From: Agapetus fuscipes
Lineage: Eukaryota; Arthropoda; Insecta; Trichoptera; Glossosomatidae
NCBI GenBank assembly: GCA_951799405.1
Contig: OX637362.1
Location: 10,154,493 to 10,218,492, forward strand
Direction: 5' to 3'
DNA length: 64,000 nucleotides
The translations under genes and the position numbers were made by a program. How positions within the stretch are numbered: position 1 is the stretch's first letter; every line of letters starts with the position of its first letter. This document shows, piece after piece, positions 42,036 through 53,644 of the stretch. A model generated the notes under the pieces. That model had not been told where the DNA came from, ran no database searches, and saw nothing but the letters and a program-made list of their open reading frames with translations.

Positions 42036-42427
42036 AAACTTGCACTTTAGAACAATTGAACACTATCTCTACGTGAGATTGAAAATCTCCAAACTAAACC
42101 TTTAACATTATAATTACCATAGACTAAAGTTTCTTTTCTAAGCTCTATCGATTTTTTTTTCTGAAAACACTTCGAAACTTAAAAACTTCTTTAAATGAGC
42201 AATTTCAATTCAACTTTTCAGTAATCTGTCTATTCTTTCATTCTTTCACTTTAAAACTTTCAACAACCAATAAAGAGATTTAAATTGGCATCACTATCGA
42301 AAATTATTGAAAGTTGTGAAGGATGAGCATTCATGCTTTGAGAAAACCTTTTTAAAAAATCCTCTTTTTGTCAAATGATGATAAGTGTTAGAAACAACGA
42401 TAAACTAAGAATTTTACTTTTCGCATA
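42036..42427. other. Unassigned spacer
   Basis: No supported feature. Confidence 0.4.
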
Positions 42428-42548
42428 GCACATCTAAGCTACACATATAGTGTTACTTCTTGCCGCGTTACCCCTGAAAGGTTTCGCATGTGGCGAGTGG
42501 AACCTATTTATTTTTACAGGTAAGGGGGCCGGCCTTACGCCAATCACA
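42428..42548 (-). mobile_element. SINE-A tail fragment
   Basis: 3' third of SINE-A from TTGGCGTAAGGCCGGCC to GTGTAGCTTAG. Confidence 0.65.
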
Positions 42549-42689
42549 TTAATAAAATTAATGAAAATTGACACGTCTTCTGATAACATAAATTACGAAT
42601 CCGACGAAACGTTGAGAAACGTTGTTTTTTCCCAGCGGGCAAACGTCATAGATCTACATTTAAAATAAAAATACAATTCCATTATGGGA

Positions 42690-42800
42690 TTATCTTATTT
42701 ACCTACAACCAGTTTTGGGAGAAACAGTACCTCCCGCCTTCAGGTGTAATATTATTTAAAATTTATAAAAATGAACTTTCACAAAGTTACCGCGGAAAAT
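42690..42800 (-). mobile_element. Penelope-like end with hammerhead core
   Basis: The core on the minus strand (42,743-42,713) has CTGAAGG, a perfect 5-bp stem II GGGAG/CTCCC and AAAA in place of GAAA. TTTCACAAAGTT next to it also occurs, reverse-complemented, beside the inverted repeat at 39,785, so both come from the same element family. Confidence 0.5.
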
Positions 42801-42824
42801 CAAAATATTGTCATAGGTCTCTAT

Positions 42825-43090
42825 GATTTAGGTCCATCTAAATCTAAATCTAAGATGTATATCATTAAGGATTTACTTATATTAAACGCATTCCCACAAG
42901 CAGATATGTATAAGCTCGCGCTAATACATGCCACATGTGGACCTACAATATAAAAACCCAATCTCAAATGAGCTCATAAGCCCTGCAACCCTTGCCGACC
43001 TTCCCTGAAACAGGGGTGACATTGGCAAAGTGAAACATTTTTTACAGTATGGGTGGTCAGCCTCATACCAACCTATAAGTCAAGGAATAC
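42825..43090 (-). repeat. U1 unit, full
   Basis: From CCTTGACTTATAGGTTGG (43,087) to the TTAGATTTAGATTTAG tail. Confidence 0.75.
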
Positions 43091-44319
43091 CTAAATGAAT
43101 GAATATGTCCATAAGAACCAGAGATAAACTTTTTGGTGTTGTTTTATTTTCACTGCCGTGAAACGTCACTTATTTTTGTCTGTGGGATTTGTGCTGAGTC
43201 AATTAGTTTTCCTGAATGACAGCGATTTACGTCATAGGAATAGATATATCGAAAACTCATTAAGATTTGATTTAGGGAAGCAATTTCATATATAACTGCA
43301 TTAGGATGGTTTATTGCTTATTAAAGACCCACAAAAGAAATAACAGAAAAACAAACTAGGAGAAAATCAAATTCGATTCAGAGTATGCGTCTTATTATTA
43401 TCTTTAATCTAGGTTGTAAGGATTTATTAACATTTTTAGATTCATGTTTACTGCATGCAACCACATAATGCTCAAACCATTGAGCTATAACATTGATGGA
43501 GAAGAAACTAGCTGACGCCATTAATACATCCTGTTATGTTTCTACGCGGGTTCAATTTTTTTAATTTTTTTTAAGAAATCCTGTGTGGGAGACTCCCTAC
43601 ATTCTAGAGACTCTAGGGGTCTATGACACTTGTAGTAGTGCCGCAGAGGTGTTTATTAAAAAATATTTAATAAAAACTGCGATTATTTATTTTGCATAAT
43701 TTATTTCAGATACGGGTCACATTCGGTTCGTCAACAGAGTTGCTTTTGAACTCCACAGCTCGACGGCTTAGATACTAGTCTGGCTATAAAACATCTTGGT
43801 CTCTATTTATAGGTGAGAATAAGGGTTATTCTCGAAACATTAAGAATTAGCCCATGCGAGATTTTGCCAGAACACTTTACTTAGAATATTCGAGTAAATA
43901 CTTACATAATCTCAAAAAAAAACAAAAATTTAAGGACCTACATCTAATAACTTCACAGACATATATACACACGAAGACACAATTATACATTCGTAACAAT
44001 TCTATACGGCTCACATGTCAACCAGATAAATACACATGCCATAATAATTGTAAAGACTGTTTTTTTTTTAAATACAATTTTACCAACCACAGCACATCAA
44101 AATAAATTGAATTTTAAAGCTGCCAACCTTATGGAATAATTTCGTAGTTTCACCGAAGTTTTTTTTGTTTAGAACGAAACAAAATAGTGAAGATCTTTGT
44201 TCTCTGTCTAACTAAGGTTGATTTACGGTTATGTTAGTTGAAACAGATATAGTGTATGTTTTCGTCAAATTAATTTTTAGTACACAGGTATTATAAGACA
44301 ATAGCTTAAGCCCCCCATG
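43091..44319. other. Unassigned region
   Basis: No recognised gene. A TATA-like GGCTATAAAACATC (near 43,784) and CTGTTATGTTTCTACGC (near 43,531) hint at an unrecognised LTR, but ends do not match. The 83-codon frame at 43,854 has no domain I know. Confidence 0.35.
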
Positions 44320-44530
44320 TTTCTGGGGGACCTACAGCACATAACGCTCATACAAAGCTTTATAGTGCTGGAATTCATAGTTATTGCACGCCCACAAGCA
44401 TCACATGTAAGTTTGCGCTAACACATGCTCTATGCGTAAACCTGATGCATAAACCCAAACCTCCAACAAACATAAACTGAGCAACTCTTGTAGACATCTC
44501 TGAAATAGGGGTGGCATTGGTAAAAACTCC
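44320..44530 (-). repeat. U unit, diverged
   Basis: Weak match around GAAATAGGGGTGGCATTGG and CCCACAAGCATCACATG. Confidence 0.5.
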
Positions 44531-44569
44531 CCTACACCAAATATTCGTATTCTATAATCTCTACAATCT

Positions 44570-44765
44570 ATAATCTTACTTGCCAACATATTATATTAAC
44601 ATTTTAAATTCAAAATCAATGCATACTCATAAACAAACACGCGTAAGTTCTCGCTTACAAATGTGCAATTTTGCCGCCCTTCCCTGAAACAGGTGTGACA
44701 TTGTAAAAGTGAAATATTTTTTTACAGTATGGGTGGTCAACCTCATATCAACCTATATGCCTAGG
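44570..44765 (-). repeat. U unit, with internal deletion
   Basis: Good 5' block (CCTGAAACAGGTGTGAC..., 5' end AACCTATATGCC) and 3' block; the middle is shortened. Confidence 0.55.
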
Positions 44766-45127
44766 AATTCAATTCAATAGGAAAATAAAAAAAAAACACC
44801 TTTTTGCATTTTTTGATCCTATTTACTAAATTGAAATTTATGAAATCTCCTTATATATATACAATCCATTTATACTGCCATGTGAGTACATAAGAGTTTT
44901 CCATGTACATTTATGAGTATTATATAATAATAAAGTATAGAGTGTATGGTCCGCTTGGCCGGTACTAAAGTGCTGAGAACGCATCCAAGCAAGCTGCACA
45001 ATACGGCAAGAAGCGGACTCGGAAGTGATTGACGAAAATAAATAATTAACAGCAAAAAAATGGATGTGAATCAATGGACCATCACAAAAATACAAAAAAA
45101 GCTGCATAGAAGGAAAATTACTGAAAG
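44766..45127. other. Unassigned AT-rich spacer
   Basis: No supported feature. Confidence 0.4.
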
Positions 45128-45320
45128 GGTGATATGAGGCTGACCCTCCATACTGTAAAAAAAATGGCTTGCTTTGCCAGTTTTCAAGGAAAGTCGTCAA
45201 GAGTTTCAGGGCTTATGATCATTCGAGATTGTTTTTTGTTGTTGTTGAAAGTTTGAATTCGGCATTTGTAAAAACATATACGTGTCTGCTTGTGGGAATA
45301 CATGTAGGTTGTATGAATTT
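45128..45320 (+). repeat. U unit, diverged
   Basis: GATATGAGGCTGACC start, GGAAAGTCGTCAAGAG, CGTGTCTGCTTGTGGGAAT. Confidence 0.55.
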
Positions 45321-45334
45321 TAAATATTAATACA

Positions 45335-45395
45335 ATAATGGTCCGCTCAATAGCTCAGTGCTCAGTTGGTAGAGTGCTTGCATTCTATGGTCAGG
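45335..45395 (+). mobile_element. SINE-A head fragment
   Basis: GTCCGCTCAATAGCTCAGTG and GTTGGTAGAGTGCTTGCATT match the SINE-A tRNA-like head; box B and body are absent. Confidence 0.5.
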
Positions 45396-45440
45396 CATAC
45401 ATGGACAGGCATGCACTCATTTTACTTTGTAAGTACACAC

Positions 45441-47708
45441 TAAGGTGGATCGAAATCGTTGTTTTGGGAATTTCGAGTTTGCGTTTTGCCAAAAGCTGCT
45501 TTATATCAATACAAAAAATAAATTGGAAAACCATAAGGTCGAAATATTTGATCTTATACTGCCCCAAAGCCTCGAAAAGTTAATAAAAATCATAAAAACT
45601 AATATATATTTAACTTTTTTTTTTGTTTATTAAGAAAAAAATAATTGTAGTATAATGAAGTTCAAATTTAAGCAGAAAGCATGATTTTCTATAAGTGATA
45701 GAAAAAAGACCCTTTTAAGGCAAAAAAATGAAAAAATGGCAATCAACAGAAGTCTAGAAAAAAGTGATTTTAAGAGAATTGGTAATCTTTCTTTAAATTG
45801 AAAAAAGGCATTATTTGTCGCGATTCCAGGTTTCTTTTAATGAATCCATCTCTTTTGATAAGACCGCAAACAGCAGTTAAAGTTTTTGTTACAATTTTTA
45901 CTAATATTTCAGTGGCTAACGTGTAGCAAGGAAAATGGAAATGGCTTCTTATTAGTTCGTCAACAAGCGGTGGATTTTCTTAACAACGTGATGTTAATTC
46001 ACCGTTCATAAATTTGGTAACAGGCGGCTTGGCCACATTTTTTTTGTGCCAGTTTATAAGGTTATAATTGTTAGCATCAAAATCAAGTTTTGGCCGATCG
46101 TAGTTCGAATTCTCAAAATTATTTCCTGTCGCGTTTCAATATTCTTCACAAGGCTAGAACTAATAAAAAGGCAAAGCAAGTAAGATGTTTTTTATATGAT
46201 TGAAATATCCATTTCTCTATATAACAGGATGTCGTATCTGCTTTAAATTATCTGCCAAATATCGCGACATTTAGATTGTCTTGTGTAAGTGTCTAGCACC
46301 ATTAATGTAATGTGGTTAGTTTTGATGTAAGACCACATAAGAGCATCCACTTTCATTATATAATTGATAATATTAAAAGCTTGTCAGATAGTTAAAAAAA
46401 AGAACATAAAGCCGTAGTATTCTGTGAGCCATCTTGAATGCACTAGTTTTCCAGTGTTTCTTTTTAATAAGCATTGAGAACAATATCCAGACTTTATAGT
46501 TATTTTCCGTCCAATAGGTAGATCACATTGGATAGTTACCTTTTAAATACCTTTTCTATGGGTCCAGAGTAACTTTTTGGTCCACTTGTACAACCATCAA
46601 TATATTCAAATAATTGGCACGGCAGTTTGTTGGCATGGAGTTGAGAAATACACCACTGCAGCGTGTATTTTTCAACTCCTCTCAATTTCTCTTATAATCC
46701 ACCATATTAAAGGTTTTATAAGTATAAACCCAAATCTTAGTAATCAGAATCAATGGTCACACCGCTGAACTTAGTTATTTGCTTTTCACGGGCTCTGCTA
46801 ATTTTATTTTGATCGAAAACTTTGGATGAATTGGTGTCTGAAATAATACCAACGCTTTGTTGCCAAAACAAGAGCAGCTTCAGCCTTATTGGAAATGTGA
46901 AATGTATCCACAGGTTTTTCCAGTATGCCAAGGTCAATATTTTTTAAGGAATATGAATACTAAATTTGAGGTAGCGGTCTCTGAAGTGCTAGTTTTACTA
47001 TTACTGTTGAGACTGGTTGTTGAGAGACATCAGTTGATAGGTCAGACAGATTTGGCAATGAACTTGTAGTTTTTTCTTTGTATGGTTAATATTTCTGTTT
47101 TCGGTTAAGCTTTTTTTTCAATTTCCCGCAGCAGTTTTCAAATCAACACTCCTTATGATCATTTATCTTTTGGTTCTTTGATCAATCACAATATTTTTCA
47201 GTTATCGGTACTTTAAGATGTTTTGCATAGTTAAATGAAGCCAATCTGTTGCATTAACACGCTAATATATTAAAAATACACTTAGAATCTCTCGTAAATT
47301 TGTATGTGCAAAAAATATGAGTAGCGTACAACGATAGCTACATCTCTGAGAGGACCAAATTGGTGACGCGCATCTGCGCGGAGTAACAAAGTAAGGGGGT
47401 TCCTCCACCCATCCCTCTCAAATTACAAGATACCAAATACGTAATGATAACTATTTTATTCATTTTAAAGAGAAAAAAATATACTTTGTTTGATTTTATC
47501 TAATACTTGATTCTTAAACACAGGGGTAAAAATAAGTAGTTTTACGTATTTTTGTAACTTTTCTGATGACTTGGGGCAGTATAATTAATTAATATTTTGA
47601 TAATATTTTTTTTATATCAGATACTCACTCCATAGAGCAACTGTTCTGAATAACGCAATTACGAAAAAGTGATTTTTAATTTTTCCATACATACAGCGAT
47701 CCACCTTA
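45441..47708. mobile_element. 2.27-kb DNA transposon, 8-bp duplication
   Basis: Both ends read TAAGGTGGATCG inward (12-bp perfect inverted repeats), and GTACACAC flanks both sides (45,433-45,440 and 47,709-47,716). An 8-bp duplication fits hAT or P superfamilies. Inside, minus-strand frames around 46,940-46,560 are fairly open but broken by stops and contain a stretch ending DGCTSGPKSYSGPIEKVF, which could be decayed transposase. I cannot name the family. It interrupts a U-unit remnant (rest at 47,709-47,775). Confidence 0.75.
46560..46940 (-). pseudogene. Possible transposase remnant
   Basis: On the minus strand an open piece (46,937-46,737) is followed after two stops by a WCISQLHANKLPCQLFEYID block. 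Position inside a terminal-repeat element is the main reason to call it transposase. No catalytic triad or zinc finger was identified. Confidence 0.3.
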
Positions 47709-47775
47709 GTACACACGCAGTATGTGTCAGCGCGAATTTATAGGTATCTGCTGCTTGTTGACATGCATACTCTTA
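47709..47775 (+). repeat. U unit remnant beyond the transposon
   Basis: GTACACACGCAGTATGTGTC to CATGCATACTCTTAAGATT matches the 3' third of a U unit. With 45,421-45,440 it forms the transposon's target. Confidence 0.55.
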
Positions 47776-47788
47776 AGATTAAGCTTGG

Positions 47789-48345
47789 TTTCTTTTAATC
47801 AAACTGCAATTTATTTACTTTTCAAAAATTATTTTACACAATGTCGGTTTGCAATGTGTTGTACCCTTAGTACGAGTTGCAAAACTTGAGAAAAGTAAAG
47901 TTTACGGAAAATATTAAAGTGTGATTTCTCCCAAAATCTGCGTTTTGGTTTCTTACACTTTGTGGTCTTAGCAAAAGAGTTACAGTGATGAAGAAAATCA
48001 AGTTCAAACAAACAAAAACGACAGATTTTGGGGGAATCACTCTTCAACTTTACATTACTCAAGTTTTGCAACTCATACTAAGGATACTGATCACTTTTTC
48101 CAGCTCTTAGCTTACCGACCTCAAGGCTCAAGGTTTCAATCGACCTGCCCTATATACCATTGCGGCTCGTTACGCTCGTACGATAAACATATCTTCAATC
48201 TTCCCTTTCGTACATACGAAAGTCTATAGTTGATTGTACCAAACACCTCTTTATTGTTCGATATTATTCCAAGCAAACTACGTTCCAATGCACATGCACA
48301 CGCACAAACTCAGTTGATTTTGCTAGAGGCGGACACACACTATTA
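47789..48345 (-). mobile_element. LTR remnant interrupted by MITE M1
   Basis: The minus strand has the same U3-R-U5 words as 51,140-51,481 (GTGTCCGCCTCTAG, TATATAGGGCAG as TATA, GAGCCTTGAGGTCGG, GCAAACCGACATTG). M1 splits the R region. The extreme 5' end lacks a clean TGTT. Confidence 0.6.
47864..48084. mobile_element. MITE M1, complete, TA duplication
   Basis: 221 bp, with terminal inverted repeats CCCTTAGTACGAGTTGC and (other strand) TCCTTAGTATGAGTTGC that continue for about 85 bp. TA lies on both sides. Likely a Tc1/mariner-type non-autonomous element. Confidence 0.75.
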
Positions 48346-48929
48346 TATAATATTTATTAATTTAATTTAAAATTAATATTCCCAGATCCTCTCTGCACTC
48401 AAACGCTCGTTACAGGCATGTTCGCTTTTCGCCCAGGGCTCCACACTGACCAGCCGCCTGGTCCGTCCCTGTACCACTCCCATACCTTGTGTTCTCTCTG
48501 AAACCGGCCCTGTATAAAATCCAACGTATCGGCTCAACCACAGCGTTTCACCAAAAATACACAAAAACTAAAACTCCCACCAGTCTAGTGTAAGTACATT
48601 TTTTTGTAAACGCTTTGTCTGAGTGTAAACGTAAAATTTTGTTCTGCTTGCGACAAGTTTTTATTGCTTTTTTTTTGCACCCGTCCGGCTTTTTGTGAAT
48701 TTCACCTCCAATATAATGAAAAATCCGCTCCTGGTCTCGTGCAAAAGAGGACACGGATATTATAGAGCTTAATAACGCCTAACAAGCGTTTTTAATTTTT
48801 GTAATAATTTTCTTTAGAACCTATTTAAAATGCTGTGTTTAAAATTTTAGATGATACATTATTTTTTAACATCCTGTCCGTTTAACTTACCTGGCACTTA
48901 TGCCACAATGGTAAAACTCAGCACATATG
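48346..48929. other. Unassigned spacer
   Basis: About 48,390-48,540 has balanced composition without a copy elsewhere; the short minus-strand frames have no recognisable domain. Confidence 0.4.
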
Positions 48930-49155
48930 ACCTATCTAAATCTAAACCTAAGTTGCAAAGATAAGTATCATTTGAGATTCATATTAAATGCATTCCCACG
49001 AGCAGACACGCATAATTTCGCGCTCACACATGCCGCATGTGGACCTACAATATAAAAAAAAACAATTTCAAATGAACATAAGCCCTGCAACTCTTGCCGA
49101 CCTTCCCTGAAACAGGGGTGACATTGGCAAAGTGAACCATTTTTTACAGTATGGG
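48930..49155 (-). repeat. U1 unit
   Basis: Standard U1; the 5' end is lost after CCCATACTGTAAAAAATGG. Confidence 0.75.
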
Positions 49156-49169
49156 GGCTTACAGTATTG

Positions 49170-49346
49170 TATTCCTTGACTTATAGGCTGGTATGAGGCT
49201 GACCACCCGTACTGTGAAAAATGGTTCACTTTGCCAATGTCACCCCTGTTCGAGGGAAGTTCAGCAAAAGTTGCAGAGTTTATGTTCATTTGAGGTTTGG
49301 ATTTTAATTTGTAAGTACACATTTAACATTTTTAAGCTACAACGCA
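49170..49346 (+). repeat. U2 unit, 5' part (split by RTE-A)
   Basis: Begins CCTTGACTTATAGGCTGG and stops at AAGCTACAACGCA; it resumes at 49,761. Confidence 0.7.
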
Positions 49347-49760
49347 TGAAAGAAGTGTGTAAGGACAGAAAGAAATGGCGGTTGATCTGTGATTTTGGCG
49401 GCTAGGGTTTTTTAAATAAGAATTTGTTTTCGGTTAGTTTTTGATGTCCATACATATTATAATTTTTTATTTCAAAAATGTAATTTGTTGTGTATGTTCC
49501 TTGACTTATAGGTTGGTATGCGGCTGACCACCCATGCTGTAGAAAATGGTTCACTTTGCCAATGTCACCCCTGTTTTCAGGGAAGGTCGGCAAGAGTTGC
49601 AGGGTGTATGTCCATGTGAGATTCGGGTTTTTATATTGTAGGACCACATGCAGCATGTTTAAGCGCGAACTTGTGCATGTCTATTTGTGAAAGTGCATAT
49701 AATGTGAATCTTTAATGTAACATATCTTTGCAACTTAGATTAGATTAGAGATTAGATTAG
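49347..49760 (+). mobile_element. RTE-A 3' end inserted in U2
   Basis: The last 20 or so codons of RTE-A (AAAGAAGTGTGTAAGGACAG...), UTR and U1 unit with repeated GATTA tail. AACGCA is present on both sides (49,341-49,346 and 49,761-49,766), a 6-bp target duplication. Confidence 0.75.
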
Positions 49761-49855
49761 AACGCAACTACACGTGTTTGTTTGTGGGCATACATTTGAG
49801 AGCCTTAAATGTTAATATATCTCTGCAACTTAGATTATAGATTATAGATAGATTG
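49761..49855 (+). repeat. U2 unit, 3' part
   Basis: AACTACACGTGTTTG... to the tail with repeated TTATAGA. Confidence 0.7.
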
Positions 49856-50221
49856 TATAAAAAGCTCTCGTACGTAAAAAAAACTCTAATTCAGTAGTAA
49901 AAGCCCCGCAGAGCTTTCCCTGGCCATTGATTGATACAAGATTAATTGTTTTTCTGGCTGGTGTCCGCATCCCACCACTCCCTCTTGCTTCCTGCTGCAG
50001 ATTTCCCTCGGGATCCAGGACTCTGATCACCAGCCGGAAGGGCGTAACAGGCAATCAATACCGCCCATGAAAACCCGGTTACCGCACTGTGTGTAAAGGT
50101 AAAGGTGCAAAAAAAAAACAAATCACGCTTTCAGCACGTGCAGAATAAAACACGTGCAAGTTCTTTCTTTTCCTTTTTTACAGTTCCATTTTTTAGCGAA
50201 GTTTTCGTAATCATCATATTG
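49856..50221. other. Unassigned spacer
   Basis: No supported feature; 49,900-50,090 has balanced composition. Confidence 0.4.
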
Positions 50222-50300
50222 ATATCATTTTAGTTGGACTGCAATTTATTTTACACAATGTCTGTTGGGAATTTTGGTGGTCGCTGGTGATGGATTAGCT
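50222..50300 (-). mobile_element. LTR R/U5 fragment
   Basis: The minus strand ACAGACATTGTGTAAAATAA followed by TTGCAGTCC matches the R/U5 of the LTR at 47,789. Confidence 0.45.
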
Positions 50301-50330
50301 TCAAGTGAAAGATTTGTTTCTTGCTTGATA

Positions 50331-50731
50331 TTGTTACGATTTTAGGGTTCAAAAGTCTTTCAATTAAAAATACCGGTCTTCTTATACAGTTGTTTATTTT
50401 ACACTTTTAATAATTTATTTTCACAAAGATAGTCTCGACTATTCCATTACACTTGGTTTCTGTTCACTGGTTTTGGTTCAATGTATGTAGTTGTAAAGCT
50501 CGTAGGATACTGGCTCTGCAAGTGATTTGCACCTTTCTTATACTCTTCAAAACAGTACAATCTAGATCTATATTCGCTAGACAGTTCCAGAAAGGCGTAG
50601 TAATCATTATTTTTCGATGCTTCAAGTATTTTTATTCAATGATTCCTACCCACACAATACAAAACAGAATTCTTATAACTATAACTAATACCTACTTATT
50701 TTAAATATTTATATTTCATATTTACATAACA
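50331..50731 (-). mobile_element. Solo LTR related to the gypsy element
   Basis: Minus-strand ends TGTTATGTAAATATGAAATA and CCTAAAATCGTAACA resemble the gypsy LTR, and the interior shares TTATAGTTATAAGAATTC and GACTATCTTTGTG-like words. ATAT flanks both sides (50,327-50,330 and 50,732-50,735). 401 bp. Confidence 0.75.
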
Positions 50732-51139
50732 ATATGTAGAACTTTATTACAAAATTTATTACAGACTTTTATTTAACAAGAAGACTGGTGACTTTACTAG
50801 TCAAAATATGATGCGAGAGAAGAGCGAATTATTTTGGGAACAATGGCTTATATATCACGTCATAATTCTAACCTCCGCAAATATTGTAACAAAACCATTT
50901 GGTTTCGAAAAATTAAAAATGTCAACCAATTGAATACTGACTCGTCAGACCATAAACAAATCTGAGGTTGACTAAATTCCCTACATACATTATTTAATTT
51001 ACCTACCATACATAAAATTCCCTACTATTATATTAAATCACCATAATATACATTATTTTATTATTGAGTTATTTGAATACCACTTGACACTGGCGCCGCT
51101 GCTGTACGCGGGAATTCGCCATACAGAAGAAGAAGACGA
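50732..51139. other. Unassigned spacer
   Basis: AT-rich. CACTTGACACTGGCGCCG (near 51,083) resembles a reversed primer-binding site, so the next LTR may retain a little internal sequence. Confidence 0.35.
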
Positions 51140-51481
51140 ATTATTTTAATGTTTGGATCAATGTTATTTTTTATACAATAAAAATCCAAGCAATGTCGGT
51201 TTACAATGTGCTGATTTCTAGCTCTTGATTCATCGACTTTACGGCTCAGTGTTTCAGTCGACACTCCGTCTCTCACACAGTTGCGATTTAAATATATAGC
51301 GTCTAAACGGACGCCTCTCGCATATTCCGGACCCTTCTACAGTGAACCACACGCTTCTGTATTGTTCCATATTATTCTAGTTACAACTACGTGCCTGTGC
51401 ACATGCATACATTAAAGATCACAGTAGACTATACTAGAGGCGGACACATACACACGCGGACACACAAAACGGTTCGTAACA
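51140..51481 (-). mobile_element. LTR, minus strand
   Basis: The minus strand starts TGTTACGAACCG at 51,481 next to ATAT. A TATA box GCTATATATTTAAA lies near 51,300, followed by the R block CTGAGCCGTAAAGTCG, GAGCTAGAAATCAG and a U5. The 3' boundary is not certain. Confidence 0.6.
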
Positions 51482-51539
51482 ATATATATTTTTGCTCTAA
51501 ATAACTTTTCTGATGATTCTTTTCAAAACCACTATCCTT

Positions 51540-51775
51540 TGTCTTATATGTTAGTACGAGGCTGACTACCCATGCTGTAAGAAATTGTTCACTTTGCCAA
51601 TGTCATCCCTGTTTCAAGGAAGATTGGCAAAAGATGCAGGGCTTATATTCATTTGAGGTTTGGTTTTCAAATTGTAAGTGCACATTCGTTCGTGTGAACT
51701 CACATGTGCCTGTTTGTGGAAATACATTTAATATAAATCTAAAATGTAATTATCTTTGCAACTTAGATTACAAAA
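51540..51775 (+). repeat. U unit
   Basis: CTTATATGTTAGTACGAGGC start, standard middle, TTGCAACTTAGATTAC end. Confidence 0.65.
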
Positions 51776-51824
51776 ATATTACAGATGTTTTTCGACGTCC
51801 TTATGTTCTTCTCGCCTCATTTTT

Positions 51825-51950
51825 TTTTTGTATGATAAGATGGAGTATTTCACTTTCTATAGCGATGACCAATCTCGCAAAGGGCTCTTGCGGTGTGATA
51901 CACACAAAAACAGCGTTCACCAAATAAATCATCCTAATATTATTATTATA
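51825..51950 (+). mobile_element. SINE-B tail fragment
   Basis: GCGATGACCAATCTCGC to CACCAAATAAATCATCC with (ATT)n. Confidence 0.65.
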
Positions 51951-51954
51951 ATCA

Positions 51955-52165
51955 ATAATCTAGGTTGCCTAGGTAGAGATGTAGGTCAAAATGCTTGATG
52001 ATTCACACTTAATGCACACCTTGAAGTAGACTTGTGTAAATTTGCGTGTACACTTGCAAAATAACACAAAATAAAGAGATACAAAGGGGCGTTAGCTATG
52101 TAACTCTTACGACTTTTTATTGAAACAGGGGGGACATTGGCAAAAGTGAACCGATTTTCTAAGAA
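51955..52165 (-). repeat. U unit, diverged
   Basis: GAAACAGGGGGGACATTGG and flanks on the minus strand. Confidence 0.55.
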
Positions 52166-52737
52166 GCCAATAATTTAAGCAAATAAATGTACAACAATTT
52201 AAAATGGCAGAAATAAATACGCTAGCTTCATTTTACTTCATAAATTAATTGAAAATAAACTCACATTTTTTATCATCAGTAATTAATTTTTTGAAAAAAA
52301 TTAACTGCCTTATTGATTCAAGATATCTTTATAAATTATAATTTGCCTCCTCGAAAAATGATTTTTTTTTTTTTCTGTAATTACCTTGGGGGAGTTTTTA
52401 AATTAAAAATCATTTAAGCCCCCTCCCCCTCATAAATTCTTTTCAGAAAAAAATGAAAATATAAATTTATTTTTCTTGGATTTTCTCGAAATTCCAATTT
52501 ACATTTTTTTATTGATCTTTCCAGATTTTTTTTACGTAAATAAATTAAAATGTATTTTTAGAGAAAGAAAATTCTTAATTCTGGACGTGTTTTCAAAGGA
52601 ATTTTATTTTTTCTATTTTCTGTCTGACAAGGAATGTTACAACTTTTCACTTTCAGAACGTCTCGTTAATTTACAGAAGTACATATAATATTAACATAAT
52701 TTATTTCCTAAACTTTTTTCCATTTTTCTGAGAAATT
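52166..52737. other. Unassigned AT-rich spacer
   Basis: Very AT-rich; the 70-codon frame is low complexity. Confidence 0.4.
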
Positions 52738-53150
52738 ATAAAAATTAAAAAAAACACAAGAGTTTTATTTTCACAAATTATGTGTAAGGGGCATTTAGGG
52801 ATATGTCTGGTTATTCGGAGATGGCGGACCACTGTATTGAAAATGATCACTTATTTAACAATGACGGTGTCAGGGTTCTCCATTCCGGACGCAAGGGCAG
52901 ACAACTAATTGCCCTCGAAACTTTGGAAATCCATAAACACAAAAATTGTAATTCTTATAGTTTGATCAATGTTCACATTTCTGCTGCTTCACCTTTGTTA
53001 TTACCTAATTGTACTTCTTTGTCGTAACTCATTATTTTATTTCTCTAAGGTTTTTGTCTTGTCAATTTTGTAATAGTGTCCTCTTGAAAATAACGTAAGC
53101 AAGTCGAAAGTACTCGAGGTTAAATAAACACTCAATTTTTGAAAAAAAAA
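52738..53150 (+). mobile_element. Penelope-like element PLE-2, 5'-truncated
   Basis: A 45-bp left part (AACACAAGAGTTTTATTTTC) is the reverse complement of this family's own 3' end, an inverted end piece as often seen in Penelope copies. Then comes a coding remnant and the 3' UTR to ACACTCAATTTTTG. Confidence 0.65.
52803..53027 (+). pseudogene. PLE-2 endonuclease C-terminal remnant
   Basis: 74 codons: GYSEMADHCIENDHLF, then VLHSGRKGRQLIALETLEIH. It aligns with the end of the GIY-YIG endonuclease region in 60,401-60,799, but the YIG motif and catalytic Arg are upstream and missing. The two histidines of the endonuclease zinc site remain. Confidence 0.65.
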
Positions 53151-53179
53151 ATCTGTAATATTTTTAAAGTGTAAATCTG

Positions 53180-53510
53180 TTCTTCTTCTTCTTCTTGTGC
53201 CACTTCTAACGAAGATCGGCGATCATCAAAGCTATTTTGATTTTTGATGCTGCGGCTCGAAACAGGGACTTGGTGCCTCTGCCGAACCACTGTCGCAGGT
53301 TCTTCAGCCACGATGTCCTTCGGCGTCCCTGAGATCTTCTCCCCTCAATCTTACCCTGAATGATAAGATGAAGGAGACGGTACTTCTCATTTCTCATAAT
53401 GTGACCGAAGTACATTAGCTTTCTCTGCTTAATGGTAGGCAGGAGCTCCTTTGTAGTGCGCATTCATTGAAGGACTTCTTCATTGGTGACTCGATCACGC
53501 CAAATCTGTT
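53180..53510 (-). pseudogene. RTE-C LINE C-terminal fragment, copy 2
   Basis: Nearly identical to 29,049-29,400, with the same (GAA)n tail. The frame (53,463-53,206) retains GKIEGRRSQGRRRTSWLKN, including a lysine codon missing at 29.2 kb. Shorter 5' truncation than copy 1. Confidence 0.8.
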
Positions 53511-53644
53511 CATGCAGTGAAAAAGAAAAACTTTGTTTTTTCCAATTGAATTTTTGAAATAAAATTCTGTGTTTCTTTTAAATTATAATTTCTCATAATG
53601 TATTTTTTATTATAAAAAGTTGACACTTTTGTTTGTGTCACACC

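Noticed and set aside
42575..42625. Hammerhead core at CTGATAAC...CGACGAAACG
   Set aside because: No stem II can be formed between the two motifs.
43540..43860. Additional solo LTR
   Set aside because: TATA-like and TGTTATG words are present but no matching end or target duplication was found.
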